From NCBI GenBank assembly GCA_964391305.1, contig CAYMJO010000015.1, positions 1 through 18,839 of the forward strand: DNA of 18,839 nt, read 5' to 3'. The position numbers and the translations under genes were made by a program. The DNA comes from CAYMJO01 sp964391305 (lineage in GTDB: Bacteria > Patescibacteriota > CALEFQ01). This document shows positions 8,335 through 16,168 of the stretch, piece by piece. Each line of letters opens with the position of its first letter. Position 1 is the first letter of the stretch. Under the pieces are notes generated by a model that did not search any database, was not told where the DNA came from, and was given only the letters and a program-made list of their open reading frames with translations.

Positions 8335-9548
8335 TTCATTTGTCCAGACAGTGAGTATATGGGAGATATTATTGAGACTGCGAGGATTGCGACTCCGCTA
8401 CCGAGGACGAGCATCAGTATTGGTTCGATGATAGACGAGATGTTCGACATTTCCTGATCAACGTCTTCTTCATAAAAACCCGCAAGGCTTGAGAGTACTT
8501 CGTCCAATTTGCCGGTCTCTTCCCCAACGATGATAATCTGTATCACTATTGGCCAAAAAATATCGTTATAAGAGCCGAGCGCTTTGCTGATAGATGTGCC
8601 GGTTTTGACTTTTTGGGAAGCTTCGAGCACTGCTTCTCTGTATCTTTCATTACCCAAAGTATCCGATAGAATTTTTAGAGAGTCGACCACTGGCACGCCG
8701 CTTTTTAAGAGAGAGCTGAATGTTCTGCAGAATCTTGCGATGTTTATTTTTTTTATAACAGAACCGATTTTGGGGATCTTGAGCGCAAAGTTTGAAAGCG
8801 TCCTTTTTCCGCCTTCGGATTTTCTGAGTAAAGATAGAATTGCCACTAGTACGCCCATTCCTATAAGTATGTATATCCAATTTGCGTTGGCGAATTTGCT
8901 TATTTTTATCAATAATCTTGTCATGAGGGGAAGTTGCGCATTGATATCTTCAAATACCGCGATAAGTTTTGGAAGCACATAAACTATCATGAGAATTCCT
9001 ATGCCGATCATGGTCAATAAGATTACCGCTGGATAGTACATCGCTCCCCTGACTTTTCGGCTAAGGTCGTAATTTTTTTTCATCTGAATGGATAACTGTT
9101 TTAATACGATGCTAAGATTTCCTGATGTTTCTCCAAGGTGTACCATGCTGATGTACATTTTAGAAAAAACTTTTGGATATTGTTTTAAAGCATCCGTGAA
9201 GCTTGTTCCCTTTTCAACATTCAATTTGACGTTCGATATTATTCTTGAAAAGTAGTTACTCTGCGATTGTGCGGAGAGAGCGTTTAATGCCTTTGTCAAA
9301 GAAAGACCGGCATCGAGCATGACGGATAAATGCCGTGTAAACAAGATTTTTTGAAAGCTCGGTACTCCCCCTATTTCCATGCGCAGTCCTTTTTTCTCTG
9401 TCGCCGCTGAATTTTTTATGATACTTTCCGTGAGTAAAAGCCCCTGCTCTCTAAGCAGAATCGCCAAGGCATGGTCATCTGGGGCAGTCATTTCTCCCGT
9501 TTTGATGCCACCGGATTTTGAACGGGCTTTGTATTGGTATAGAGGCAT
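8331..9548 (-). CDS. pilC: type IV pilus platform protein PilC (GspF family)
   Basis: Polytopic inner-membrane platform on which the pilus ATPase acts. 405 residues, standard length. The N-terminal MPLYQYKARSKSGG is typical of PilC/GspF. Two homologous T2SSF domains lie at about 68-190 and 272-395, each with a G-E-T/E-x-G-x-L motif (first at 139-145). Membrane helices are at about 172-194, 222-242 and near the C-terminus. It lies 62 nt after pilB and is coupled to the following pilin gene through ATGA (8331-8334). Confidence 0.95.
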   Translation of the reverse strand: MPLYQYKARSKSGGIKTGEMTAPDDHALAILLREQGLLLTESIIKNSAATEKKGLRMEIGGVPSFQKILFTRHLSVMLDAGLSLTKALNALSAQSQSNYFSRIISNVKLNVEKGTSFTDALKQYPKVFSKMYISMVHLGETSGNLSIVLKQLSIQMKKNYDLSRKVRGAMYYPAVILLTMIGIGILMIVYVLPKLIAVFEDINAQLPLMTRLLIKISKFANANWIYILIGMGVLVAILSLLRKSEGGKRTLSNFALKIPKIGSVIKKINIARFCRTFSSLLKSGVPVVDSLKILSDTLGNERYREAVLEASQKVKTGTSISKALGSYNDIFWPIVIQIIIVGEETGKLDEVLSSLAGFYEEDVDQEMSNISSIIEPILMLVLGSGVAILAVSIISPIYSLSGQMK

Positions 9549-9610
9549 AAGTAATTTTCTAGTGACTATAATGGTAGTGGTTGCTTTTTTAAAAGTAGCA
9601 GTTTAAACTT

Positions 9611-11335
9611 TTATTCCTTGGTGACTCTCAATACTTCTTCTATTGTTGTGACTCCGGTTGCGGCTTTTATGAATCCGTCTTGTTCCATTGTGATCATTCC
9701 AAGCTCAACGGCTTTTTTTTGAATCGTGTCGCTCGATGAGTTTTTGACTACCAAGTCCTGGATTTCTTCCGTGATTTCCAGCACTTCGTATATTCCAATT
9801 CTACCCTTGTACCCTTCATTGCTGCACTGACTGCATCCTTTTCCTTTGTAAAATTTAAGATTGTCCAGGGACGGCTCTGTTTTTGTCAGCCTTTCCCTTT
9901 TCATAATTTTAAAAATTTTTTCCAAATTAAATTCTTTTTTCAGCATCTCAAGAAAATCTTTATCGGGAACAAAACTTTCGATGCAGTTTGAGCAAATTTT
10001 TCTCAAAAGTCTTTGGGCTATTACGGTGTTCACCGTCGATGCGGCTAGAAACGGTTCAACCTTCATATCCAAAAATCTCGGCAGAGTTCCAGCGGCGTTG
10101 TTCGTGTGGAGCGTTGACAGAACGATGTGTCCAGTGAGTGCGGCATGGACGGCTATCTCTGCGGTTTCGTTATCACGGATTTCTCCAACCATCATTACAT
10201 CCGGATCCTGACGTAGAAGTGAACGTAGTCCCTTTGCAAAAGTCAATCCTATTCTTGTGTTAATTTGAGTCTGGTTTATTCTGGGCATTCTGTATTCTAT
10301 AGGATCCTCTATCGTTGTTATGTTGACTTCGGCTTTGTTCAATATATGCATGATCGAGTAGAGAGTCGTGGTTTTTCCGGAACCAGTCGGTCCCGTTGCG
10401 AGTATCATGCCATGCGGGCGCTTGATGTTTCTCCTTACCTTCTCGAGCGCCGAATGTTGAAATCCCAGCTGTTCCAAGGTGAGAACTTTTTGTCCCTCGT
10501 GGAGAATACGCATAACCACTTTTTCTCCATCATATACGGGTATGATCGAAACGCGGAACGACACATTATAATCTTCCGTTTGTTTTTTGAATCTTCCGTC
10601 CTGTGGGAGCCTGTTCTCATCTATTTTTAGATTGGTGAGAATTTTTATTCTTGCCACTAAGGCGGGAAGTATTGTTTTTGGCAAGCTGATGATGTCATGC
10701 AGGATCCCATCTATTCTGTAACGTACTATCACTTCTTTCTCGGCAGGCTCCATGTGAATATCTGAAGAGTCCTGAAGGATTGCATCGTCCAGCAATGTAT
10801 CAACGATGCGAATTACCGGCAGATCCTGCGCCGCTTTTTCCAGAGTCTCGTCTTGCTTTGCAAGCTTTGCGTTCTTGATTATCTCATCGAATTTTGACTT
10901 TATACTTTGTCTGTAAAGCTTTACTATTCCTTCGATATCGGTAGGAGTCGTGTAAAATGATTTTATCACAAGTCCAGTTTTTTTCTTTATCGATTCAATC
11001 GTTGCTAGGTCATCCGGATCTACCATTGCCACGAAAAGCTCTGTGTCGGTTTTCTTGAAGGCCGCGATTTTGTGTTTTTTTACAAGTGGCTCTGGAATAA
11101 TTAAAAGAATATCTTTGGGGATCTGGATTTTTTTGAGGCTAATATATTCCACACCGAACGTTTTTGCGATCAGTTCGGCTAACCTTTCTTCGTTTAATAT
11201 TTTTTTATCCAAAAGAACGGTCTTCAAAGTTGCGTTCGCTGATTTGGCTTCTTCCACAAGCTTATTGAGGTTGGCTGGCGTGAGAATTTTTGTCTCAACA
11301 AGGAGTTTGGCTAATTTTTTTTCATCGATGGGCAT
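9611..11335 (-). CDS. pilB: type IV pilus assembly ATPase PilB (GspE/PulE family)
   Basis: Hexameric cytoplasmic ATPase that drives pilus extension. 574 residues: MshEN/GspE N-terminal domain (about 1-145), linker, and catalytic domain with Walker A GPTGSGKT (315-322), Asp box TIEDPIEYR (341-349), Walker B DPDVMMVGEIRD (377-388, E385) and His box HAALTGHIVLSTLH (397-410). A tetracysteine zinc site is formed by C448/C451 and C501/C504, which is characteristic of assembly (PilB/GspE) rather than retraction (PilT) ATPases. It follows the receiver gene by 45 nt. No PilT paralogue is in the window. Confidence 0.96.
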   Translation of the reverse strand: MPIDEKKLAKLLVETKILTPANLNKLVEEAKSANATLKTVLLDKKILNEERLAELIAKTFGVEYISLKKIQIPKDILLIIPEPLVKKHKIAAFKKTDTELFVAMVDPDDLATIESIKKKTGLVIKSFYTTPTDIEGIVKLYRQSIKSKFDEIIKNAKLAKQDETLEKAAQDLPVIRIVDTLLDDAILQDSSDIHMEPAEKEVIVRYRIDGILHDIISLPKTILPALVARIKILTNLKIDENRLPQDGRFKKQTEDYNVSFRVSIIPVYDGEKVVMRILHEGQKVLTLEQLGFQHSALEKVRRNIKRPHGMILATGPTGSGKTTTLYSIMHILNKAEVNITTIEDPIEYRMPRINQTQINTRIGLTFAKGLRSLLRQDPDVMMVGEIRDNETAEIAVHAALTGHIVLSTLHTNNAAGTLPRFLDMKVEPFLAASTVNTVIAQRLLRKICSNCIESFVPDKDFLEMLKKEFNLEKIFKIMKRERLTKTEPSLDNLKFYKGKGCSQCSNEGYKGRIGIYEVLEITEEIQDLVVKNSSSDTIQKKAVELGMITMEQDGFIKAATGVTTIEEVLRVTKE

Positions 11336-11348
11336 GTTATAAATTTAA

Positions 11349-11373
11349 AATTCAAAAGCGGCGGCTTGGAATT
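11349..11373 (-). other. hairpin in the receiver-pilB spacer
   Basis: AATTC (11349-11353) pairs with GAATT (11369-11373) and AAGC (11356-11359) with GCTT (11364-11367) around a GGCG loop, about 14 nt upstream of the pilB ATG. There is no U tract, so it is not a classical terminator. It may affect RNA stability or translation, or be incidental. Confidence 0.35.
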
Positions 11374-11380
11374 CATATTT

Positions 11381-11746
11381 TTAGTTTTTGATATTCTCCC
11401 TGATCTTGTTTATGATTTCCTCCAGAGTATAATCCGTCTTTATAAGGTACTCTTTCACTCCAAGCTTTTTCGCTTTCTCAACCGTTTCGTCAGATCCGGA
11501 GTTGGATATGATTATTACCGGTATGTCTTTTATTTCTTGGTCTTTGTTTTTCTTTTCAAGCAAGTCTATTCCATGGAGACCGGGGAGCAGAATATCGAGC
11601 AGTACCAAATCAGGCTTGTGCTCTTTTATTTGAGCAAACCCTTCTTTGCCATCTGCGGATGTAAGCACTTGAGCGCCGACCGTTTTTAGTTCCGCCGCCA
11701 GTGCATACAATAGTGCAGTTTCATCTTCAATAATTAAGACTTTCAT
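11381..11746 (-). CDS. single-domain response regulator (CheY-like receiver)
   Basis: 121 residues consisting only of a receiver domain: acidic pocket E7-D8, phospho-acceptor D51 in LVLLDILLPG, conserved S81 switch residue and K103. There is no DNA-binding or enzymatic output domain, so it must act by protein contact or phosphorelay. Context: directly downstream of a hybrid-less membrane histidine kinase and directly upstream of pilB, suggesting that the pair controls pilus assembly or motor activity. It is preceded by a strong hairpin (11761-11796) and has no visible Shine-Dalgarno. Confidence 0.93.
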   Translation of the reverse strand: MKVLIIEDETALLYALAAELKTVGAQVLTSADGKEGFAQIKEHKPDLVLLDILLPGLHGIDLLEKKNKDQEIKDIPVIIISNSGSDETVEKAKKLGVKEYLIKTDYTLEEIINKIRENIKN

Positions 11747-11760
11747 ATAGTTGTTTTAAC

Positions 11761-11796
11761 GTTTCACCCAAAGGTAGCGCTGTCTCTGGCTGAAAC
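11761..11796 (-). other. two-part hairpin in the leader of the receiver gene
   Basis: GTTTCA (11761-11766) pairs with TGAAAC (11791-11796). After a one-base mismatch, CCAAAG (11768-11773) pairs with CTCTGG (11784-11789; one wobble), leaving a 10-nt loop that contains the palindrome AGCGCT. The symmetry is far above chance for a 90-nt spacer. It ends 14 nt before the receiver ATG. No U run follows on the minus strand, so it is not an ordinary terminator of the kinase gene; on the + strand a T-rich stretch does follow. Function unknown: a cis-regulatory RNA element or protein site is possible. Confidence 0.55.
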
Positions 11797-11836
11797 TGAT
11801 TGTTTTGTTTTTTTTAAAAAAATCTATTGGAAACAA

Positions 11837-13246
11837 CTAGTGTGTTTTCAATGGTATTTTAACGTTGAATTTTGAACCCTTTCTTTCTTCACTTTGTATT
11901 GTTATGCTTCCTTGATGCAGATCGACTATATTTTTTACGATAAAAAGTCCGAGTCCAGTTCCCTTCACGTTCATCTCTTTTATGTTTTTTCCCCTGTAAA
12001 ATTTTGTGAAAAGCTTTTTTTGATCGAGTTTTGGGATTCCAATTCCGTTATCTTCGACGGTGACTTCTATATATTTTGGACGTTCCTTTGGCGTATATTT
12101 TAGAGTTACCTTTACCATTCCGTGTCCTTGGGTATATTTTAAAGCATTATCCAAGAGGTTGTGCAAAACGAGCTCAATGGCTTCGGGATCGATCATTTGC
12201 GTCATATCTTTTGAGGGAAGGTCTGTCGTAAGCTTGATATTTTTTTTATCTGCGAATTGTAAAAGCTTTTTTACGGCGTTTTCTACAACCATTTTCATGG
12301 ATGCCGGCCTAATTTTGAGTTTTGCCCTTCCCTGCTCAATGCGTGAGACGTCTAGTAGATCGCTGACTATTTGTATCATTTCTTTATTTGATGCCGTGAT
12401 ATCGTTTAGCAATTTTTGCTTTTTCCCTCGGTTTTTTAACAAGAGTTCCAGATCCCAATTCATAATGGCAAGAGGCGTTTTGAGTTGATGCGATGCGATG
12501 GATATAAAATCTGATTTTATATCATCTAGCTCTTTTTCCCTGGTAACGTTGTGAAGAGTTTTTACGAAACCAAGCAGTTTTCCCGTCGTGTCTCTTACGG
12601 GGGAAGTTCTTACGTCCAATATTCTTTTTATCGGATAGTCCAACTTTATTTCCTCTTTGATCGTTTTGCCGTTTTCCATTTCTTTCTCCGAGAGGCACCA
12701 ATGTAGCGCTTTGTGAAACGAATTTAGGTTTTGCTTCTCTGCTTTTTTTCTTGGATCGATTCCTAATACGTTTTTTTCGCTCACGCCTAGAAGTTTTTCC
12801 GCCATTGGATTTACCAGCATTACCTTGCAATCCTTTCCTAGCATGACAAGCCCGTCCGCAAGATGCGTGATTATTGATTCCGTCTTGAGTTTTTCTAACT
12901 CTGCGGCGCGTTTTGCTTCACCGAGATTCTTAATTCCATTCGATACGAAATAAGCAAGAATTATCATCGTGGTGGCAATGGCAAGCATGCTTTCGACCAC
13001 GATTTCGATTGATGTGTATATTTTTGTTATGTAGTACGTCAAAAGCATCACTCCGATTGTGATGGTGCCAATTATTGTGAATATAAAATTTGGACATTCC
13101 CGTAATCGGAGGTTATTTTCGCAACAGACTGGAAATAAGATTTTGTAAATTTTTTTTGTTTTTTTCAAAAGGACTTTCAATAATATTCTGCCGTTCTTGT
13201 TGTATTCTCGCGCGTGCGGGTTTGAATTTTTCAAGCTAGATGGCAA
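11837..13246 (-). CDS. membrane-bound PAS sensor histidine kinase
   Basis: 469 residues from the first possible codon (TTG, directly after an in-frame stop). Two membrane helices (about 54-76 and 82-103), a coiled linker, a PAS domain (about 118-236, GLVMLGKDCKVMLVNPMAE), HisKA with phospho-acceptor H253 in SHQLKTPL, and a HATPase_c domain with N box NLLDNALKYT, G1 DNGIGIP, F box FTKFYRG and G2 GTGLGLFIVK. Expected to autophosphorylate and pass phosphate to the receiver encoded 90 nt downstream. No ATG exists before residue 67, which lies inside helix 1, so initiation must use TTG; codons 1, 5, 23 and 27 are candidates and the exact start is uncertain. Confidence 0.93.
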   Translation of the reverse strand: MPSSLKNSNPHAREYNKNGRILLKVLLKKTKKIYKILFPVCCENNLRLRECPNFIFTIIGTITIGVMLLTYYITKIYTSIEIVVESMLAIATTMIILAYFVSNGIKNLGEAKRAAELEKLKTESIITHLADGLVMLGKDCKVMLVNPMAEKLLGVSEKNVLGIDPRKKAEKQNLNSFHKALHWCLSEKEMENGKTIKEEIKLDYPIKRILDVRTSPVRDTTGKLLGFVKTLHNVTREKELDDIKSDFISIASHQLKTPLAIMNWDLELLLKNRGKKQKLLNDITASNKEMIQIVSDLLDVSRIEQGRAKLKIRPASMKMVVENAVKKLLQFADKKNIKLTTDLPSKDMTQMIDPEAIELVLHNLLDNALKYTQGHGMVKVTLKYTPKERPKYIEVTVEDNGIGIPKLDQKKLFTKFYRGKNIKEMNVKGTGLGLFIVKNIVDLHQGSITIQSEERKGSKFNVKIPLKTH

Positions 13247-13264
13247 CTAGTCTATAGTCTAGCT
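13234..13264 (-). promoter_or_regulatory. inverted and direct repeats over the kinase start
   Basis: AGCTAGA (13234-13240) and TCTAGCT (13258-13264) form a perfect 7-bp inverted repeat with a 17-nt loop that contains the proposed TTG start. Overlapping it are two exact copies of TAGTCTA in tandem (13248-13254, 13255-13261) and a partial third, TAGTC (13264-13268). It could be an operator, or an RNA hairpin limiting initiation. Confidence 0.35.
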
Positions 13265-13315
13265 AGTCATTTTTTTGAAAAACAACAGTTGAAGCCCGTA
13301 CGCGTGGGAAGGGAA

Positions 13316-14857
13316 TTAAAACAGTTCCTTGCCAGTCATCTCCTTTGGCTTTTCAATTCCCATTATTTTTAATATTGTCGGAGCAATATCTCCAAGTATG
13401 CCGTCTGCAAGTTTTATATTTCTCATTTTATCATTGACGAGAATAAAAGGCACGGGATTTGTGGTGTGAGTTCGTTGGACTTTTTTTGTTTTGGGATCTG
13501 TCATCTCTTCGCAGTTGCCGTGGTCTGCCGTTATAATAGTAGTTCCGCTTTTCTGTAGCACTAGGGACACGATCTGCTCAAGTTTGCTATCCAGAAATTC
13601 AAGCGCCCTGATCGTCGCCTTGAGATTTCCGGTGTGTCCGAGCATATCCGGGTTTGCAAAGTTCACGGTTATAAACTGCGATTTATCCCCGCTTAAATCT
13701 CTTAAAAGCTCTTGTGTGACTTCCTCCGCGCTCATTTCTGGGATGCGGTCGTATGACTTTACCTTTGGTGATCTTATCATAATTCTCTTTTCGTTTTTTT
13801 GCTGTACGGATGTACCGCCATGGAAGAAGTACGCGACAGGCGCAAATTTTTCTTCCTCTGCGATGTAGAGCTGATGTAAATCCTGTGTTCCCAAGTATTC
13901 AGGCAGATTATTTATTATTCTGTCTTCAAGAAATGCGATGGACATGGGCAGATCGTCTCCAAAATTTGTCATGCCGACAAAGAAAAGATTTTTGACCAAT
14001 GGTCCCCTGTCGAAGAAATCGAATTTTTTTAATACGAAAGGTTTTGAAAGTTGTCTTGTCCTATCGGATCGGAGGTTGAAAAAAATGAACGCGTCGCCTT
14101 TTTCAACGATAGCTTTCGGGATGTATGAGTCAGAAAGCACGGTGGGCTCTATCATGTCATCGGTGAGGTTGTAATCGTATGCTCTCATCACCGCGTCCTC
14201 CGAAGTTTTTTCATAGGGACCAATACCATGAACCATCGCGTGGTATGCCTTTGCCGTTCGCTCGTAATTATGCGCGCGGTCCATTACGTAGTATCTGCCG
14301 CCTACCGTGACGAGCTGACCGACTCCGTATTTTTTAATATTTTCTTTTATGTTCTTGATGTATCGAAGCGCGCTTCTTGATGGGACATCTATGCCGTCCG
14401 TGATCGCGTGTATGTAAACCTTGGTTATCTTTTCTCTCTTTGCAAGTTCGAGCAGAGCGTAAAGAAAATCGATATCGCTGTGTACTAGACCGTTGCTTAT
14501 CAGTCCGACAATGTGCAGTTTGGAATTATTCTGTTTGATGTGGTTCGTGGCGGAAAGCAGGGCTGGATTATGGAAGAATGCGCCGCTTTTTATGGACTTG
14601 CGGATTTTCGTGATGTCTTGAATACAGACTCTTCCCGCGCCCATGTTCATGTGCCCAACTTCGGAGTTGCCCATGACGTCCTTTGGCATTCCAACGTGTT
14701 CGCAACATGTCTGGATTTTCGAGTTCGGATAGTTTCTAGAAAGCAAATCAAAAAAAGGAATCTTCGCGAGCCGTATGGCATTGCCTTCCGTTTGTTCGGA
14801 TATCCCCCAGCCGTCTAATATGATTAGGACGGTTGGCGTGTTATTTTTGTTTTTCAT
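13316..14857 (-). CDS. gpmI: 2,3-bisphosphoglycerate-independent phosphoglycerate mutase
   Basis: Interconverts 3- and 2-phosphoglycerate in lower glycolysis using two Mn ions and a phosphoserine intermediate. 513 residues, normal length. Visible alkaline-phosphatase-superfamily motifs: LDGWG with metal ligand D15, nucleophile S65 in GNSEVGH, GLVHSD (123-128), HAITDGIDVPSRS (150-162), ITADHGNCEEM near the C-terminus, and HTTNPVPF. It is the first gene after the promoter at 15014-15042, with a leader of about 150 nt, and lies 69 nt ahead of the kinase gene. No strong Shine-Dalgarno precedes the ATG. Confidence 0.97.
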   Translation of the reverse strand: MKNKNNTPTVLIILDGWGISEQTEGNAIRLAKIPFFDLLSRNYPNSKIQTCCEHVGMPKDVMGNSEVGHMNMGAGRVCIQDITKIRKSIKSGAFFHNPALLSATNHIKQNNSKLHIVGLISNGLVHSDIDFLYALLELAKREKITKVYIHAITDGIDVPSRSALRYIKNIKENIKKYGVGQLVTVGGRYYVMDRAHNYERTAKAYHAMVHGIGPYEKTSEDAVMRAYDYNLTDDMIEPTVLSDSYIPKAIVEKGDAFIFFNLRSDRTRQLSKPFVLKKFDFFDRGPLVKNLFFVGMTNFGDDLPMSIAFLEDRIINNLPEYLGTQDLHQLYIAEEEKFAPVAYFFHGGTSVQQKNEKRIMIRSPKVKSYDRIPEMSAEEVTQELLRDLSGDKSQFITVNFANPDMLGHTGNLKATIRALEFLDSKLEQIVSLVLQKSGTTIITADHGNCEEMTDPKTKKVQRTHTTNPVPFILVNDKMRNIKLADGILGDIAPTILKIMGIEKPKEMTGKELF

Positions 14858-15013
14858 GTAGATGGTGTTTAGGAGAGTTCTAAAAGGTATTAGTTGCGAA
14901 ATATGCGGTTCTCAATAATCAGTCTCTCAAATCAGTTTCTCATAAAAGCGAATCTTAAAAACCCAAAAGCTCTGTACTGTGTACCGAGAAAACTATTATA
15001 AAATTGTATTGTA

Positions 15014-15042
15014 ATTGTAGCATAAATTTAACATTTAATCAA
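15014..15042 (-). promoter_or_regulatory. promoter for gpmI and possibly the downstream pilus operon
   Basis: On the minus strand, TTGATT (-35, 15037-15042), a 17-nt spacer and extended -10 TG-C-TACAAT (15014-15022) give a good sigma-70-type match directly downstream of the previous gene's terminator. A second TATAAT lies at 14995-15000 but has no good -35. Transcription would start near 15007. The 14858-15013 leader otherwise holds nothing recognised. Confidence 0.6.
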
Positions 15043-15045
15043 AGC

Positions 15046-15114
15046 AAAAATCCCGCCTTTGCGGGATTTCTAAACCCCGCCTTTGCGGGATTTCTGAATC
15101 CCGCTGGGGCGGGA
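15046..15114 (-). terminator. array of three tandem hairpins, 24-bp period (terminator)
   Basis: Three stem-loops start exactly 24 bp apart (15051, 15075, 15099): TCCCGC-CTTT-GCGGGA, CCCGC-CTTT-GCGGG and TCCCGC-TGGG-GCGGGA. The first is extended by AAA/TTT to a 9-bp stem (15048-15069). On the minus strand this one comes last and leads into TTTTT, as expected for an intrinsic terminator of the 15124-16029 gene, whose stop is 10 nt away. The triplication and exact period suggest duplication of a terminator-like unit. Confidence 0.75.
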
Positions 15115-15123
15115 CTTCGCTTT

Positions 15124-16029
15124 TTATATAGTAGAGACTTGCGGTGTGTATTGCTTAAGATTTTCGATCTGGCTTTCGGACAGTGCTTTCGCGGCTTCCA
15201 CTGCCTCTGTCGTCAATGCTTTCGAAAAAGTCCTTGTTTCGCCTTCCTTCAGGTGTTCCGATCCAATTCTATTTTGTAAGTAGTCTTCTATATATACTTT
15301 CTGTTCCCTCGACAGGTCGGATGGACATTCTCCAGCGTCAATGCATGTTTTGAGTGCTCTTCTTGCCAAATGAGTAATCCCTTCGCCTCCAGACGCAGTC
15401 TCTGTGTATCCACTTGCGTCAACCGTTCCCTCGACCGGCGATGTTTTTTCTTTTATGGCTGTATCTTCCGTTCCGGCCACTTCTCCCGTTTGCGGAGTTG
15501 ACTCTTCAACTACGACTGGCGCTTCTTCTACTTCTTGTGTCTCTGTGGCTGTTTCTTCAATGGGGACTATTTCCGGCTCTTCAAGCGGTGCTTCCTCTTC
15601 GTCTTCTTCAACTATGGTAGGCTCTTTTGTATCTTCGGCAGGTGAGGTCTTTGCTTTGTTTTCATTTTTTTCTGCGGGTACTGTCTCTTCAGCGCTTTCT
15701 TCCGCTGGCTTTGTCGGTTCTTCGGCTGCTTTTTCAGTTTCTTCGACAGCAACGGCGACCTGTTCTGATTCTTCCTTGGCTGGCTCTTCGGCCGTTTCCT
15801 CCTTAGTTTCTTTGGTCGTTTCTTCTTTGGCTTCTTTATTGTTTTGCTGTTCGTCTGAATTCTTCGCGAATGCCCAGATGACAATGATCGCAACTACGAT
15901 TACGATGATTGTTGAAATAATTCTGCCCTTTCTTGAGGGTTGAGTCTCTAGCGCGTCTTTTTCAAAGAGCTCTTGATCTTTTTCATCCTCCAAATTGTTG
16001 TTTTCCTGGTCTTTGTCTTTTTTAGACAT
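15124..16029 (-). CDS. single-pass membrane protein with long acidic linker and conserved-looking C-terminal domain
   Basis: 301 residues from MSKKDKDQ; an upstream ATG would add 13 residues but reads through the leader hairpin. A charged cytoplasmic N-terminus (1-35), one hydrophobic helix (about 36-54), then about 150 residues almost entirely Glu, Thr, Ala, Pro, Val and Lys (55-205), which must be an extended, strongly negative stalk. The C-terminal 85 residues are different: GEGITHLARRALKTC, then SREQKVYIEDYLQNRIG, then LKEGETRTFS. The opening GEG-THLAR and closing L-GE spacing faintly recalls LysM, so wall binding is possible but unproven. I believe similar C-termini occur in other CPR proteins; not checked. 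It has its own promoter and terminator. Confidence 0.85.
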   Translation of the reverse strand: MSKKDKDQENNNLEDEKDQELFEKDALETQPSRKGRIISTIIVIVVAIIVIWAFAKNSDEQQNNKEAKEETTKETKEETAEEPAKEESEQVAVAVEETEKAAEEPTKPAEESAEETVPAEKNENKAKTSPAEDTKEPTIVEEDEEEAPLEEPEIVPIEETATETQEVEEAPVVVEESTPQTGEVAGTEDTAIKEKTSPVEGTVDASGYTETASGGEGITHLARRALKTCIDAGECPSDLSREQKVYIEDYLQNRIGSEHLKEGETRTFSKALTTEAVEAAKALSESQIENLKQYTPQVSTI

Positions 16030-16044
16030 AAAATTTTTAGAAGA

Positions 16045-16091
16045 CCAACAGACGGTGATAATCACCAACCGTCCTGCTGGTGATTAATCAC
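16045..16091 (-). promoter_or_regulatory. structured 5' leader with alternative hairpins
   Basis: On the minus-strand RNA, CCAGCAGGACGGT (16068-16080) pairs with ACCGTCTGTTGG (16045-16056): 12 pairs with one bulged G and one wobble. Competing folds use the same bases: GGTGAT-T-ATCACC (16054-16066) is a perfect dyad, GTGATTAATCAC (16080-16091) is a perfect 12-bp palindrome, and the two copies of GGTGATT/AATCACC can pair with each other. The structure ends 15 nt before the ATG of the acidic surface protein. It fits an attenuator, translational switch or double operator. Confidence 0.5.
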
Positions 16092-16104
16092 ACGCTTATT
16101 AAAA

Positions 16105-16133
16105 ATTATACTCAAGCCGAGCTTGTGTATAAA
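16105..16133 (-). promoter_or_regulatory. promoter for the acidic surface protein, with dyad in the spacer
   Basis: On the minus strand, TTTATA (-35, 16128-16133), a 17-nt spacer and consensus TATAAT (-10, 16105-16110). The spacer carries an inverted repeat CAAGC-CGA-GCTTG (16113-16125), a common placement for a regulator site. The predicted start near 16098 puts the palindrome at 16080-16091 just inside the transcript. Confidence 0.55.
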
Positions 16134-16168
16134 TTATGCCCAAAAACTGATTTTGTTCGGAGATTTCA

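Noticed and set aside
15046..15120. Tandem repeats considered as a small CRISPR array
   Set aside because: The unit is 24 bp with no spacers, each unit is a self-contained hairpin, and there are no cas genes; terminator array fits better.
15404..15943. + strand frame encoding a Ser/Thr/Val-rich product
   Set aside because: It is the complement of the Glu/Thr/Ala-rich stalk; the low complexity of the opposite strand keeps the frame open.
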